Shown here: positions 27,032-37,361 of the stretch, in pieces
Layout of the letters: each line of letters starts with the position of its first letter
How positions within the stretch are numbered: position 1 is the stretch's first letter
Made by a program: the position numbers and the translations under genes
Assembly: GCF_004421005.1 (NCBI RefSeq)
Contig: NZ_CP038026.1
Location: forward strand, 62,001-126,000
DNA length: 64,000 nucleotides
Origin: Pseudoduganella plicata
Lineage (GTDB): Bacteria; Pseudomonadota; Gammaproteobacteria; Burkholderiales; Burkholderiaceae_D
Direction: 5' to 3'
The notes under the pieces: generated by a model
Told to the model about the DNA's origin: nothing
The model's database searches: none
What the model saw: the letters and a program-made list of their open reading frames with translations, nothing else

Positions 27032-28315
27032 TCAGGCGCCCGCGAGTTGCGGCTGGCGCACAGCGCCCTTGCTGCGATAGCGCTCGACGGACAGGTCGTC
27101 GGCGAAAATGGCGGGGCGGCGGGCCGACATGATGTCGGCCAGCAGTTGCGCGGAGCCGCACGACATCGTCCAGCCCAAGGTGCCGTGGCCCGTGTTGACG
27201 AACAGATTGCGTACCGGCGTGCGGCCGACAACGGGCGTGCCGTCCGGCGTCATCGGGCGCAGACCCGTCCAGAACAATGCCTGTGCGGTGTCGCCCGCGC
27301 CGGGGAACAGGTCGTTGACCACCATCTCCAGCGTTTCGCGGCGGCGCGGGTTCAGGCGCGTGTCGAAGCCCGCGATCTCGGCCATGCCGCCCACGCGGAT
27401 GCGGTCGTCGAAGCGGGTGACGGCGATCTTGTACGTCTCGTCCAGGATCGTGGACGTGGGCGCCTTTTCCGCGTGCGCAATCGGCACGGTGATCGAGTAG
27501 CCCTTGAGCGGATAGACGGGTATCTGCACGATTTTCTTCAGCAACGCCGTCGAATAGGCCCCCAGCGCCACGACATACGAGTCGCCGGTGACGATCTCGG
27601 CGCCACAGCGCACGCCGGCGATCTCGTCGCCTTTCGTGACGAGGTCCGTGATGTCCACGTTATAGCGGAACTTCACGCCCAGCGACTCGGCCATGGCCAT
27701 CAGGCGCGTGGTAAACAGCTGGCAGTCGCCCGTCTCGTCGTTCGGCAGGCGCAGGCCGCCCACAAGGCGGTCGGCGGCAATGCCGGGCTCGGCGGACAGC
27801 AGCTCGCGCGCGCCCAGCAGCTCATACGGCACGCCTGTTTCCTTCAGCACTTCGATATCCTTGGCGGCATCGTCCAGCTGCTTCTGCGTGCGGAACAGCT
27901 GCGTCGTGCCTTGCTGGCGGCCTTCGTACGAAATGCCGGTAGCCGCGCGCAGCGCCTTGAAGCAGTCACGGCTGTACTCGGCCAGCCGGACCATGCGTTC
28001 CTTGTTGACGGCGTAACTGTCGGCATTGCAGTTCTTCAGCATCTGCCACATCCACTGCAACTGGAACAGCGTGCCATCGGGCGAAATGGACAGCGGCGCA
28101 TGGCGCTGCATCATCCACTTGACGGCCTTCAGGGGAATGCCGGGTGCGGCCCATGGCGACGCATAGCCGGGCGAGATCTGTCCGGCGTTGGCAAAACTCG
28201 TCTCGAGCGCGGGACCGGGCTGGCGGTCGAGCACCGTCACCTCATGGCCGGCCTGGGCCAGGTAATAAGCCGTGGTCACACCGATAACGCCACTGCCCAG
28301 AATCACGACACGCAT
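27032..28315 (-). CDS. dadA: D-amino acid dehydrogenase small subunit
   Basis: Membrane-associated flavoprotein that oxidises D-amino acids (mainly D-alanine) to keto acids, passing electrons to the quinone pool. The 427-residue length is standard. Motifs: FAD-binding [19 protein letters not shown] at the N-terminus, [17 protein letters not shown], and the C-terminal [15 protein letters not shown]. It is divergent from an Lrp-type regulator, the usual arrangement for dad genes. No dadX racemase is adjacent. ATG 28315 lies 104 bases from the regulator's start. Confidence 0.95.
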   Translation of the reverse strand: MRVVILGSGVIGVTTAYYLAQAGHEVTVLDRQPGPALETSFANAGQISPGYASPWAAPGIPLKAVKWMMQRHAPLSISPDGTLFQLQWMWQMLKNCNADSYAVNKERMVRLAEYSRDCFKALRAATGISYEGRQQGTTQLFRTQKQLDDAAKDIEVLKETGVPYELLGARELLSAEPGIAADRLVGGLRLPNDETGDCQLFTTRLMAMAESLGVKFRYNVDITDLVTKGDEIAGVRCGAEIVTGDSYVVALGAYSTALLKKIVQIPVYPLKGYSITVPIAHAEKAPTSTILDETYKIAVTRFDDRIRVGGMAEIAGFDTRLNPRRRETLEMVVNDLFPGAGDTAQALFWTGLRPMTPDGTPVVGRTPVRNLFVNTGHGTLGWTMSCGSAQLLADIMSARRPAIFADDLSVERYRSKGAVRQPQLAGA

Positions 28316-28419
28316 GTTTTGCCTCGAGTATAAGAAATGTTGTATGCAGATTTTTACTATGATAATGTGGTCGAGGTAGTGATTGTTACTATAAAACCTC
28401 TCGAATTCAGCGGAAAATC

Positions 28420-28911
28420 ATGCGCACACAAAAAGAGTCGGTACGCACCCTCGACAAGCTGGACCGCAAGATCCTGCGCATCCTGCAGCAGGACGGCCGC
28501 ATCTCGATGAAGGATCTGTCCGAGCAGGTAGGGCTGTCGATCACGCCTGCCATCGAGCGCGTCAAGCGCATGGAGCGCGACGGCGTCATCACCGGCTACC
28601 ACGCCCGGCTGAATCCGGCTGCCGTGGGGGCGACGTTGCTGGTGTTCGTGGAAATCACGCTGAACCAGAAATCGGCCAGCCACTTCGAACAGTTCCGCCG
28701 CGAAGTGCTGCGCATCCCGGAGGTGCAGGAATGCCACCTCGTCTCGGGCGACTTCGACTACCTGATCAAGGCGCGCATCCACGAGATGGCGGAGTACCGC
28801 AAGCTGCTGGGCGACATGCTGCTCAATCTGCCCGGCGCCGCGCAGTCGAAGAGCTATGTGGTGATGGAGGAGATCAAGGAGACGCTGGTGCTGGCGACGG
28901 AGCCGGCATGA
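28420..28911 (+). CDS. Lrp/AsnC regulator of dadA
   Basis: Feast/famine regulator of 163 residues: helix-turn-helix 12-70 (ISMKDLSEQVGLSITPAIERVKRME), then the RAM effector domain (VFVEITLNQKS, SGDFDYLIKA). Close to Lrp proper in style. The 104-base AT-rich divergent gap to dadA is the expected binding region. Alanine- or leucine-responsive control of dadA is inferred from the arrangement. Confidence 0.92.
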   Translation: MRTQKESVRTLDKLDRKILRILQQDGRISMKDLSEQVGLSITPAIERVKRMERDGVITGYHARLNPAAVGATLLVFVEITLNQKSASHFEQFRREVLRIPEVQECHLVSGDFDYLIKARIHEMAEYRKLLGDMLLNLPGAAQSKSYVVMEEIKETLVLATEPA

Positions 28912-28914
28912 GGG

Positions 28915-29382
28915 TCAGGCGGCGGAGGCTGCCGGGGCATTCGGCAGGATGTGCGCAATCATCTCGCCGTCGGCGTCGATGCCCACCTCCGTAAAGCCGC
29001 AGGCAAGATAAAGGGCGCGCGCCACCGCGTTGTCGGGGTGGTAGCAGATCGAGATGCGGTGCGCATCCGGCTGGGCACGCAGTTCCGCCAGCAACAGCTC
29101 CAGCGCACGGCGGCCGATGCCGCGACCCTGGCGTTCATGCTCGACCATCAGGCGGTAGATGGCGTAGTGGCCGGGCACGTCGCCGGCCGCCACGGCATAC
29201 AGCAGGAAGCCGGCCGGGCGGCTGTCGCAATAGATGGCGCGCGCCCGATAGTTTGGATAGAAGCGCGACTGGGCGATGGAGAACGCATTGTTGGCGATAT
29301 AGCGGTCCTGCTCGGGCGGCAGGGTCATCTCCATCAGCGTTTCAAAGTTGTCGATGGTGACTGGTTCCAGCGTGATCTGCAT
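28915..29382 (-). CDS. GNAT family N-acetyltransferase
   Basis: Acetyl-CoA-dependent transferase of 155 residues. The acetyl-CoA loop is HERQGRGIGRRALELLLAEL near residue 85, and the C-terminal NAVARALYLACGFTEVG is typical of the fold. The N-terminal region (DNFETLMEMTLPPEQDRYIANN) recalls diamine/spermidine acetyltransferases of the BltD/PaiA kind. The substrate is unproven. It ends 3 bases after the convergent Lrp gene. Confidence 0.88.
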   Translation of the reverse strand: MQITLEPVTIDNFETLMEMTLPPEQDRYIANNAFSIAQSRFYPNYRARAIYCDSRPAGFLLYAVAAGDVPGHYAIYRLMVEHERQGRGIGRRALELLLAELRAQPDAHRISICYHPDNAVARALYLACGFTEVGIDADGEMIAHILPNAPAASAA

Positions 29383-29502
29383 CGGGGTCTCCGGTATGTT
29401 GCGTGCGCCTGATAACAGTTCGGCATTCTTGCATGCTTACTAATGGTTTGCAATGGGTGGCGCCCGGCCCAGTTCGGGACGCGCACCGCTGCGCGGCGGT
29501 TT

Positions 29503-29551
29503 CCGCGGTCCGGTGCTTCCGCTAGAATGTCAAAACGGCATCGGACCGCGG
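29503..29551. promoter_or_regulatory. inverted repeat enclosing a -10-like box
   Basis: CCGCGGTCCG and CGGACCGCGG are perfect 10-base arms, 29 bases apart. The loop contains TAGAAT (29523-29528), 72 bases before the start of the 29600 gene. Could be an operator or an mRNA hairpin. Confidence 0.4.
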
Positions 29552-29599
29552 CGGAGACCGCGACGCAACATCGCGCGCCATAACGCACAGGGGATCATC

Positions 29600-31183
29600 G
29601 TGAACGACGCAACTTCGCATCCGCAAGTCATGCCGGCCGCGCCGGAGCATACGTTGAAGTTGCGCACGCTGGACGAGCACCTGTGCTCGGACCACAGCTT
29701 CGCCTCCGCGCTGGCGCGCGCCGTCGGTGCCATCGCCGTGGGCGAGGACGGTTCGCTCACGCTGGCCCAGTTCGCCGCCGTGACCGATATCGCCGGCGAG
29801 GGCAAGGCGTCCGCCGTGTTCACGGCCCTGGTGCTCAATGCGATCGAGTCCGGCGTGACGGTGGAATGGTCGCTGAACGCGCTCTCGCGCAGCAGCAACG
29901 GCGCCGACATGGCGACGCGCGACGGCGCCTTCATGCTGATGCGCCCGCTGTTGGCGCTGCACGGCACCAAGTCCCGGCCGCTGGCGCAGAAGGTGGCGCG
30001 CGCGCTGGGCATCCGCCTGACGCCCGAGCATTTCTACACGCTGCCGCCGGAGCAGGAGCGCCGGCTGCTGAACAACCTGGGCACGCAGGCACGCAAGCTC
30101 GTCAGGGGGCCGGGGCTGGTCGACGCCATCGCCGATTTCGGCCGCAGCACGGGCCAGACGGAGCTGCTCGATCATGCGCGCGGCTTCAATGGCGGCATGA
30201 TGGGGCACGACCAGCTGCGCGAGGCCGTGCAGCGGGCGGTCGCCACCATCAGCCAGGGCATTGCCACGTACGAGGAGAACGCCGGTGCGCCGCTGGCGGC
30301 GGAGGCGGGCGCGGCGGGGCTGTCGGCCACGGCGGAACAGCTGCGCCAGCAGGTGCTGCAGCGTCTTGCGCTGATCGACGCCCGCATCGCCTACGAGCGC
30401 CGGGTGCTGTGGCAGGATATCGACGAGGCCGTGCAGGATGCCGGCAACGCCGTCGAACTGGCCATCGGCGAGCGCCTGGACAATGAGCAGTGGAAGGACG
30501 AGCAGGTGTGGTCCAGCATTGGCCGCCAGCAGTTCGCGCAGGAGATGGAAACGCGCCTGCAGCGCGTCACGCGGCGCAAGCAGGAGGCGCTGGACCTGCT
30601 CAATCACGACCTGAAACTGTTCCAGTCCGATATGCGGCTGTCGCAGGTCAACGCGTTCGAACGCCAGCACAGCGCCGCGCTGGCCCGGCTGATGCCGCGG
30701 CTGCGCATCGGCACGCGTCTTGTCAATACGGTCGACACCGCGGCCAACCTGACCTTGATGGGCAGCGCCGTCGCCGCCGCGGGTACCAGCACGGCTGCTT
30801 ACCTCTTCGGCGTGGCCGTCGTGGTGCCGGTCGTCGCGCCCGTGGTGCCCTTTGTCGGCGGTGCCGTGCTGCTGGCCAGCGCGTTCAAGTGGGCGACCGA
30901 CAGCAACAAGCGCAAGCGCGACGAGATCCGCGACAAGCGCCGCGCCTTCGAGGAGGAGCTGCGCCGGCGCATGAAAGAGGCGGAGGAGTCGTTCATCGTC
31001 CAGCTCGACCGCATCGGCACGGCATTCTACGAGTCCGCCAGCCAGTTGCTGACGCCGCTGATGCTGGAGGCTGAGGCCGCCGGGCGCATCCAGGGGATGC
31101 GCAAGCGCATTGCCGACAAGGTGATTGCGCAGGCGCGCGGCGCCATTTCCCAGCTGGAGGCCGCGCTGGCGCGGGCCGCATGA
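29600..31183 (+). CDS. unrecognised TerB-like/helical membrane-associated protein
   Basis: I do not recognise this 527-residue protein. The N-terminal 110 residues are helical with acidic turns and resemble the TerB fold (ALARAVGAIAVGEDGSLTLA). A long helical middle with coiled-coil character follows. A hydrophobic stretch at about 382-431 contains Gly/Pro breaks (VVVPVVAPVVPFVGGAVLLA), and a charged helix with KRKRDEIRDKRRAFEEELRR comes after it. The second half recalls the stalk and membrane paddle of bacterial dynamin-like proteins, but no G1 P-loop is present. The start is GTG 29600; the open frame upstream has no start signal. It is a single gene with unrelated neighbours. Confidence 0.75.
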   Translation: MNDATSHPQVMPAAPEHTLKLRTLDEHLCSDHSFASALARAVGAIAVGEDGSLTLAQFAAVTDIAGEGKASAVFTALVLNAIESGVTVEWSLNALSRSSNGADMATRDGAFMLMRPLLALHGTKSRPLAQKVARALGIRLTPEHFYTLPPEQERRLLNNLGTQARKLVRGPGLVDAIADFGRSTGQTELLDHARGFNGGMMGHDQLREAVQRAVATISQGIATYEENAGAPLAAEAGAAGLSATAEQLRQQVLQRLALIDARIAYERRVLWQDIDEAVQDAGNAVELAIGERLDNEQWKDEQVWSSIGRQQFAQEMETRLQRVTRRKQEALDLLNHDLKLFQSDMRLSQVNAFERQHSAALARLMPRLRIGTRLVNTVDTAANLTLMGSAVAAAGTSTAAYLFGVAVVVPVVAPVVPFVGGAVLLASAFKWATDSNKRKRDEIRDKRRAFEEELRRRMKEAEESFIVQLDRIGTAFYESASQLLTPLMLEAEAAGRIQGMRKRIADKVIAQARGAISQLEAALARAA

Positions 31184-31194
31184 CAACTTGCCGG

Positions 31195-31232
31195 ACAGAC
31201 TTCCGTTTTCGCCTTTGGAAAACGGTGTCTGT
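31195..31232. terminator. strong stem-loop after the 29600 gene
   Basis: ACAGAC/GTCTGT and CCGTTTTC/GAAAACGG form one long stem with a small internal loop and a 7-base hairpin loop, starting 12 bases after the stop. No T run follows, so it may be a processed repeat or 3' stabiliser. Confidence 0.5.
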
Positions 31233-31450
31233 TCGTACCAGTTAAAGACTTTGCAGGTGGGTCTGCGGCGGCGGGCGGTGCCTGGCTCGGCATTTCAAGG
31301 AAACATCGGGCACGGCCCGCAAGCGGCCGCTCGCCGGAGCACCCCCTGTCCCAGCCTTTGTTCAGCGCCGCACCGACGGGGTAGCCGCGTCCTCTGTACA
31401 ATGATCGCCGGCGTCCTGTTTTCGCGCCTTGCTTCCACTACTACGAGTTT

Positions 31451-31945
31451 ATGAAAAACCTGATTCTTTCCGCCAGCCTGCTGGTGCTGTCGTCCTTTGC
31501 AGTTGCCCAGGACGTGGGCGTTTCCATCGATATCGGCCAGCCGGGCTTCTACGGCCGCATCGATATCGGCAACACGCGGCCCGCGGTTATCTACCGCGAG
31601 CCTGTCATCGTGCAGCGCCCGGCACGCCATGTGGAAGCGCCGCTGTACCTGCGCGTGCCGCCCGGCCACGCCAAGCACTGGAGCCGGCACTGCCGCGCCT
31701 ACAATGCCTGCGGGCGTAACGTCTATTTTGTCAAGGACAGCTGGTACCTGAACGAATACGCGCCGCGCTACCGGGCCCGGCATGACCATGGCGGTCCGCG
31801 ACACGAGCCGCGTTACGACCGCCATGACGATCGCGGTCACGATGATCGGGGTCATGGCAAGGGCCACGGCAATGGCAAGGGCCACGGCAATGACAATGGC
31901 AATGGCAAGGGGCACGGCCACGGCAACGGCCACGGGCGCGACTGA
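31451..31945 (+). CDS. exported protein with His/Gly/Asn-rich tail
   Basis: Unknown function, 164 residues. Signal peptide (LILSASLLVLSSFAVA), then a domain with SIDIGQPGFYGRIDIG, a basic HWSRHCRAYNACGR segment with two cysteines, and a Tyr-rich DSWYLNEYAPRYR. The last 50 residues repeat HDDRGHDDRGHGKGHGNGKG-like units, a possible metal-binding or disordered tail. The tail is encoded by short tandem DNA repeats (about 31840-31930), so its length may vary between strains. Confidence 0.82.
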   Translation: MKNLILSASLLVLSSFAVAQDVGVSIDIGQPGFYGRIDIGNTRPAVIYREPVIVQRPARHVEAPLYLRVPPGHAKHWSRHCRAYNACGRNVYFVKDSWYLNEYAPRYRARHDHGGPRHEPRYDRHDDRGHDDRGHGKGHGNGKGHGNDNGNGKGHGHGNGHGRD

Positions 31946-32002
31946 GTACGCGACCCGCCAGCCGCCGCCGGGTCGCGGCTTTTCACGTTCAAGGAGAAAC
32001 GT

Positions 32003-33315
32003 TTGCAGAGCAATTACGTCATTGTAGGGGAGGGGCGGGCGGCCTTGAGCTGGCCTGCAAGCTGGGGCGCAAGCTGGGCCCGAAGAAGGTCATGCTGGTG
32101 GACAGCCGCCTGTACCATATCTGGAAGCCGTCGCTGCACGAAGTGGCGGCGGGTTCGCTCGACATCCACGCCGAGGGCCTGTCGTACCAGATGCTGGCGC
32201 ACGACAACGGCTTCACTTACGTCTACGGTGCCCTCGAGGCGCTGGACACGGCGCAGAACACGATCACCGTCGGGCCGATCGAGACAGCCGCCGGCGAGAC
32301 CGTGCTGCCGCGGCGGTCCATCGGTTTCCATTCGCTGGTGCTGGCCGTCGGCAGCACATCGAATTACTTTGGCGTGCCCGGCGCGGCCGAGCACACTATT
32401 TCCCTGAACGGCACGGAGGATGCGGAACGCTTCCGTCTCACCTTGCTGAAACTGCTCGCCAAGGCCGCGACCGAGAAGAGCGAGCATGAACGGGGCAGCG
32501 GCGGCGGGTCGGGAATCGACATCGTCATTATTGGCGGCGGCGCCACCGGCGTCGAGCTGGCTGCGGAGTTGCGCGAGGCCAGCGGCGTTTATGCCGCCTA
32601 TGGCTTCGGCCACCTGCAGCCCATGCAGGACGTGCGCATCACGATCCTCGAAGGCGCGCCGCGCATTCTCGCGCCGCTGCCGGAGCGGGTGTCGACGGCG
32701 GCCGTCAAGCTGCTTGCCGAGCGGGGTGTGCGCGTCAGCGTGGAAACGCGCGTGACGGCCATCGAGGCGGACAAGGTCATCGTCGGCAACGGTACCGTGT
32801 ACCCGTCCGATATCACTGTCTGGGCCGCGGGCATCAAGGCGCCCGATCTCCTTGCCAGGCTGGGCTTGCCGACCGTCAAGGGTGGCCAGGTGGACGTGAC
32901 GGGCGAGCTGTCAGTCAAAGGCTTTCCGAACATCTATGCGCTGGGCGACTGCGCGCTGTGCGTGGGCGCGGACGGCAAGCCCGTGCCGCCCAGGGCGCAG
33001 GCGGCGCACCAGCAGGCCGATTACCTGCTGGACGCGCTGCTGCGGCGCGAGCAGGGCAAGCCGCCGCGCGGCAAGCCGTACGTCTACCGGGATTACGGAT
33101 CGCTGGTGTCGTTCGGGCAGTCGACGTCCGTCGGCAGCCTGATGGGCTCACTGCAGGGCAGCAACTGGTTTGTCGAGGGGGCGTTCGCGCGGTTGATGTA
33201 CACCAGTCTGCACCTGATGCATCACAAGGCGATCATGGGGACCATGCGCACGGGCGTGCTGGCGCTGGCGCGGTTCTTGATCAAGCGCTCCACGCCGCAT
33301 GTGAAGCTGCATTGA
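32003..33315 (+). CDS. type II NADH dehydrogenase-like FAD oxidoreductase, frameshifted near the start
   Basis: Peripheral-membrane enzyme expected to pass electrons from NADH to quinone without pumping protons. TTG 32003 follows AAGGAG and starts MQSNYVIVG, but the dinucleotide motif is then lost. Adding one G to the GGGG run at 32027-32030 restores GGGAGGLELACKLGRKLGPK and joins the frame that continues at ATG 32092 with LVDSRLYHIWKPSLHEV. Downstream the NAD-binding DIVIIGGGATGVELAAEL and the FAD motif IYALGDCALC are intact. About 437 residues if corrected. The frame from 32092 alone lacks the FAD-binding fold and would be inactive. Confidence 0.85.
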
Positions 33316-33534
33316 CAGTCTCTGGCGCCGGGCGCAAGTCCCAGGTGTCTGCCGGTGTCTCGCCAGCCTCGGCCGATCCGCAGTCAACGGGCCTGAGTTG
33401 CCGGGGACAGGCTTTTGCCTGAGGCCCATGCGTGTGACAGCAGCCAGTGGCGGGAGTGGTGCTTCGCGCGGACGCGGTAGTCGCTGGCCTTCCCGGGTCA
33501 GCTATCCGCGCTGAAGCCTTGCATCCCTGACGAA

Positions 33535-34239
33535 TCAGGCGGCAGCGGCAGGCGTTTTCGGCAGCAGCAGCGTCAGCGCGGAGCCACCGTCCGGGTGAGC
33601 TTTCAGCTCGAGCGTGCCGCCGAGGTGACGGGCCCGTTCGCGCACGAGGCGCAGGCCAAACTTGTCGGCGCCGGCGTCCGGGGCGCCCGGGCCACTGCCG
33701 TTGTCGCGCACTGTCAGCATGATCTCGTCCTCGTTGTCGTCCAGGATCACGTCAACTTCCGTCGCGCCAGCGTGGGCGGCGATATTGCGCAGGCCTTCTT
33801 CCAGTGCGAACAACAGCGCGACGCCGTGTTCGCGCGAGCACGACGGTTCATCCTCGGGCAGGCTGTAGCGCGCCTGCACGCGGTATTGTTCGCCGAACTG
33901 CAGCACCAGCTCGCCGAACGCTACCTTGATGCCGAGAAATTCGAGCTTGTCGTTCCACAGCTTGTGCTGCATACGGCGGTTGTTTTCGATAATGGTGTGC
34001 AGCAGGTTTTTCATCTGCGCGGCGCGTTCGCGCAGCGCGGGCGGCTCGGCAGGCAGTTTTGCCGTCAGCAGACCCAGGTGCATCGTCAACGCCGTCAGCG
34101 ACGAGCCCACGCTGTCGTGCAGCTGCCGGGCCAGCGCGCGGCGCTCGTTGTCCCAGGCGGTGTTGACGTGACCCAGCAGCTCGCTGAGTTCGGCGATGCG
34201 CGCCGTGTCGGTCTGATCTTCCGGTGCAATGTCGGACAT
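33535..34239 (-). CDS. soluble histidine kinase, HisKA_3-type
   Basis: A 234-residue protein with no membrane segment. The dimerisation helix carries the phospho-acceptor in RQLHDSVGSSLTALTMHLGLL. The ATPase domain has an N-box-like EEGLRNIAAHAGA, DNGSGPG and FGLRLVRERARHLGG. This is NarX/DegS-type chemistry, yet no LuxR-type response regulator is adjacent. The ATG at 34239 starts MSDIAPEDQ; a longer upstream frame has no support. It is divergent from the hemerythrin gene. Confidence 0.85.
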   Translation of the reverse strand: MSDIAPEDQTDTARIAELSELLGHVNTAWDNERRALARQLHDSVGSSLTALTMHLGLLTAKLPAEPPALRERAAQMKNLLHTIIENNRRMQHKLWNDKLEFLGIKVAFGELVLQFGEQYRVQARYSLPEDEPSCSREHGVALLFALEEGLRNIAAHAGATEVDVILDDNEDEIMLTVRDNGSGPGAPDAGADKFGLRLVRERARHLGGTLELKAHPDGGSALTLLLPKTPAAAA

Positions 34240-34399
34240 GGGTGGGCTTCTTGTTTTTGGTCTGCAATCGGTAACGCTCGGATCATACATGAGGTTTTGC
34301 GGAAATGTCGCACTGGCATGATCGTGAAGTGCCGCACAGAGCATATGCTGCAAAAGTGGCAATCTATGGCTGTCGTTCAACCAAACACAAGGAGCAGCC

Positions 34400-34915
34400 A
34401 TGAGTGCCACAGCCAAGCCGCAAGACGCGATCGCCCTGTTGAAGCAGGATCACGCCGAAGTGAAGGCGATGTTCAAACAATTCGAAGAACTGGGTGAACG
34501 CGCCTATGTCGCCAAGAAGAAGCTGGCCGACAAGATTTGCCTGGAGCTGACCAAGCACGCCATCGCCGAAGAGGAGATTTTCTACCCAGCCATGCGCGAA
34601 GAGGCCGACGACGCCGAAGACATGGTGGACGAAGCAACCGTCGAGCACGCTTCGGCGAAAGACCTGATCGCGCAGATCAGCAGCATGGAGCCACAGGACG
34701 ACCTGTATGACGCGAAAGTGAAAGTGCTGGGCGAGTACATCGACCACCACGTCCAGGAAGAAGAGAAGGAAATGTTCCCGGAAGCGAAGAAGGCCGGGCT
34801 GGACATGGTCGAGCTGGGCCGCCAGATCCAGGCGCGTAAGGACGAGATCACGGAGATCCCGCCGGAGCCGCTCCTGGTCGCCCCGTCGAAACAGGGCAGC
34901 CAGCCACGCATCTAA
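34400..34915 (+). CDS. hemerythrin domain protein
   Basis: Probable di-iron, oxygen- or nitric-oxide-binding cytosolic protein of 171 residues. Iron-ligand pattern is visible: LKQDHAEVKAMFKQFE, TKHAIAEEEIFYPAM, EHASAKDL and DHHVQEEEKEMFP. AAGGAGCAGCC precedes the ATG. Such proteins occur in oxidative stress settings; the divergent kinase may share control. Confidence 0.9.
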   Translation: MSATAKPQDAIALLKQDHAEVKAMFKQFEELGERAYVAKKKLADKICLELTKHAIAEEEIFYPAMREEADDAEDMVDEATVEHASAKDLIAQISSMEPQDDLYDAKVKVLGEYIDHHVQEEEKEMFPEAKKAGLDMVELGRQIQARKDEITEIPPEPLLVAPSKQGSQPRI

Positions 34916-34984
34916 CCGTATCGGCCCGCGTCTGGTCGTCACTGGCGGCGGGCACGGCCCGCCGCCGGCATCATGCCGCTAACC

Positions 34985-36622
34985 TTACGACGCCGGTGCC
35001 GCCGTCGGTGTGGCGTTCGGATTGGTCAGGCTGCTGATGGCCTTCATCAGGCTTTCGATATCGACAGGCTTGACGAGGTGCATGTTGAAGCCCGCCTCCA
35101 GCACGCGGCGCTGGTCTTCCGCCAGGCCATAGCCCGTCAGCGCGATCAGGCGGATGCCGCTCGTGTCGCTGTTGGCGCGCAGGCGCCGCGCCACCTCGTA
35201 GCCGTCGATGCCGGGCAGGCCGATATCGACCAGCGCCACGTCCGGCCGGTAGCTGAGGGCCGTCTCGATCCCCTGCAGGCCGTCGGGGGCGGAGCGCACG
35301 TCGTACCCGTAGCAGCTCAGCATCATGGCCATCATTTCGCGGCCATCGTCGTTGTCTTCAATCAGCAGCACATTGGGCTTGGCTTGTTCGTTCGTATCCA
35401 TGATCTCCGGCTCTTTCTCGATAATTCGTTCAATTCTTGGGAGGCGGATCGAGAACACGCTGCCTTCTCCCGGCCCTGCGCTCTCGGCGTCCACACTGCC
35501 GCCATGCAACTCTGTCAGGCGCCGCACCAGCGCCAGGCCGATTCCCAGTCCGCCCTGCGCACGGTCGATCGTACTCGTGCCCTGCACGAACACATCGAAC
35601 ACATGCGGCAGCAATTCGGTGGAGATGCCGACACCGGTATCGTGAATCGTCAGCACGGTATCGTCCCCGTCCACCTCCAGCACGACGTCGATCGTGCCAC
35701 CCGGCGCGGTGTACTTCAACGCATTGTCCAATAAATTGGAAAAGATCTGCTCCAGCCGCGTGACGTCACCGTCGACCCAGCCCGCTTCCAGCTCCGCGCT
35801 GACCTTGTAGTGGGCCGTGCGGCCCGTCGCGCGGTACGTCTCCAGGCAGTTGCCGATCAGCGCGGCCAGGTCGACGGGCACGCGGTTCAGCAGGATCTTG
35901 CCCGACATCGCACGGGACAGGTCGAGCAGGTCGTCGACAATGCGGCCCAGGTGCTGGCTCTGGCGCTGGATGATCTTTTTGGCCCGGACCGCGCCTTCCA
36001 TCGACACCCCGGGCAGGGCGATCAGCGACGCAGCGCTGCTGATGGCCGACAGCGGATTGCGCAGTTCGTGTCCCAGCATGGCCAGGAATTCGTCTTTCGC
36101 GTGATTCTGCCGTTCGGCGATCTTGCGTTCCTCGATTTCCTGCAGGAGTTGCCGGTTGCTGCTGACCAGGTCGTTGGTACGCTGATGCAGCTGGCGCGCC
36201 TGCTGTTTCAGTTCTTCGTTCTTCAGTGCAAGCGCGACGAAAACCGAGATCTTGGCATGCAGGATCTGCGGGATGACGGGCGTGAACAGGAAGTCCGCGG
36301 CGCCGCGCTGGTAGGCCTTCAGCCGGTCCAGTTCGTCCGCGACAAAGGCCGTGATGAAGATGATGGGGACATTGGCCGAGCGGCCCCGTTGGTGAATCGC
36401 TTCGGCCGTCTCGAAGCCGTCCATGCCGGGCATGTTCACGTCGAGGAGGATGACTGCGAAGTCATGCAGCAGAACCTGCCGCAAGGCCTCCTCCCCGCTG
36501 CGAGCAGCGATCACCTCGTACGGTTCTTCCTCGGCCCATTGTGCCAGCAGGCTCGTCAGAGCGAACAGGCTGTTGGCGTCATCGTTGACGACGAGGATTT
36601 TTGGTTTGTCCAATTTTGGCAC
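34985..36622 (-). CDS. REC-HisKA-HATPase-REC hybrid kinase
   Basis: Soluble signalling protein of 545 residues. Receiver 1 (5-125, phospho-Asp in VILLDVNMPGMDGF), a coiled linker, HisKA (His in MLGHELRNPLSAI), HATPase (HDTGVGIS, GGLGIGLALVRRL), and receiver 2 (420-535, ALVDIGLPGIDGYE). With receivers at both ends it can take phosphate in and hold it; it has no sensor or output domain. An internal ATG at MDTNEQAKPN could make the last receiver alone. Its upstream 203 bases separate it from the divergent 36826 gene. Confidence 0.92.
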   Translation of the reverse strand: MPKLDKPKILVVNDDANSLFALTSLLAQWAEEEPYEVIAARSGEEALRQVLLHDFAVILLDVNMPGMDGFETAEAIHQRGRSANVPIIFITAFVADELDRLKAYQRGAADFLFTPVIPQILHAKISVFVALALKNEELKQQARQLHQRTNDLVSSNRQLLQEIEERKIAERQNHAKDEFLAMLGHELRNPLSAISSAASLIALPGVSMEGAVRAKKIIQRQSQHLGRIVDDLLDLSRAMSGKILLNRVPVDLAALIGNCLETYRATGRTAHYKVSAELEAGWVDGDVTRLEQIFSNLLDNALKYTAPGGTIDVVLEVDGDDTVLTIHDTGVGISTELLPHVFDVFVQGTSTIDRAQGGLGIGLALVRRLTELHGGSVDAESAGPGEGSVFSIRLPRIERIIEKEPEIMDTNEQAKPNVLLIEDNDDGREMMAMMLSCYGYDVRSAPDGLQGIETALSYRPDVALVDIGLPGIDGYEVARRLRANSDTSGIRLIALTGYGLAEDQRRVLEAGFNMHLVKPVDIESLMKAISSLTNPNATPTAAPAS

Positions 36623-36810
36623 GTTAATTTTATGTTGATCGCGTTGAAGCGAACAGTTCTGTCAGACAAACATCCGGACGATCATAGCAATAGCATATTG
36701 CAAAGTCAAAAGTCCATGGAACTACAGGACGCGCTCCGAATTGTTCGATTGCGCACATACAGCCGGGTGTTTTCATGCCATATTGAAAGCGTAGACAACA
36801 CGGCAACTAA

Positions 36811-37242
<432 letters not shown>

Positions 37243-37280
37243 GAACCCGCCGCCCGAGGGCGGCACGCGTCGTTATGAGA

Positions 37281-37304
37281 AACCCGCGCCTGGACGCGGG
37301 TTTT
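37281..37304 (+). terminator. Rho-independent terminator after the 36826 gene
   Basis: AACCCGCG and CGCGGGTT form a perfect 8-bp stem with a 6-base loop followed by TT, 38 bases after the stop. It could also serve the convergent REC-GGDEF gene. Confidence 0.75.
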
Positions 37305-37361
37305 GTCGTTGCTGGACGAGAGGGACAGGTCACCCAGGGTGGCCATCCCATCGGCCTATCC

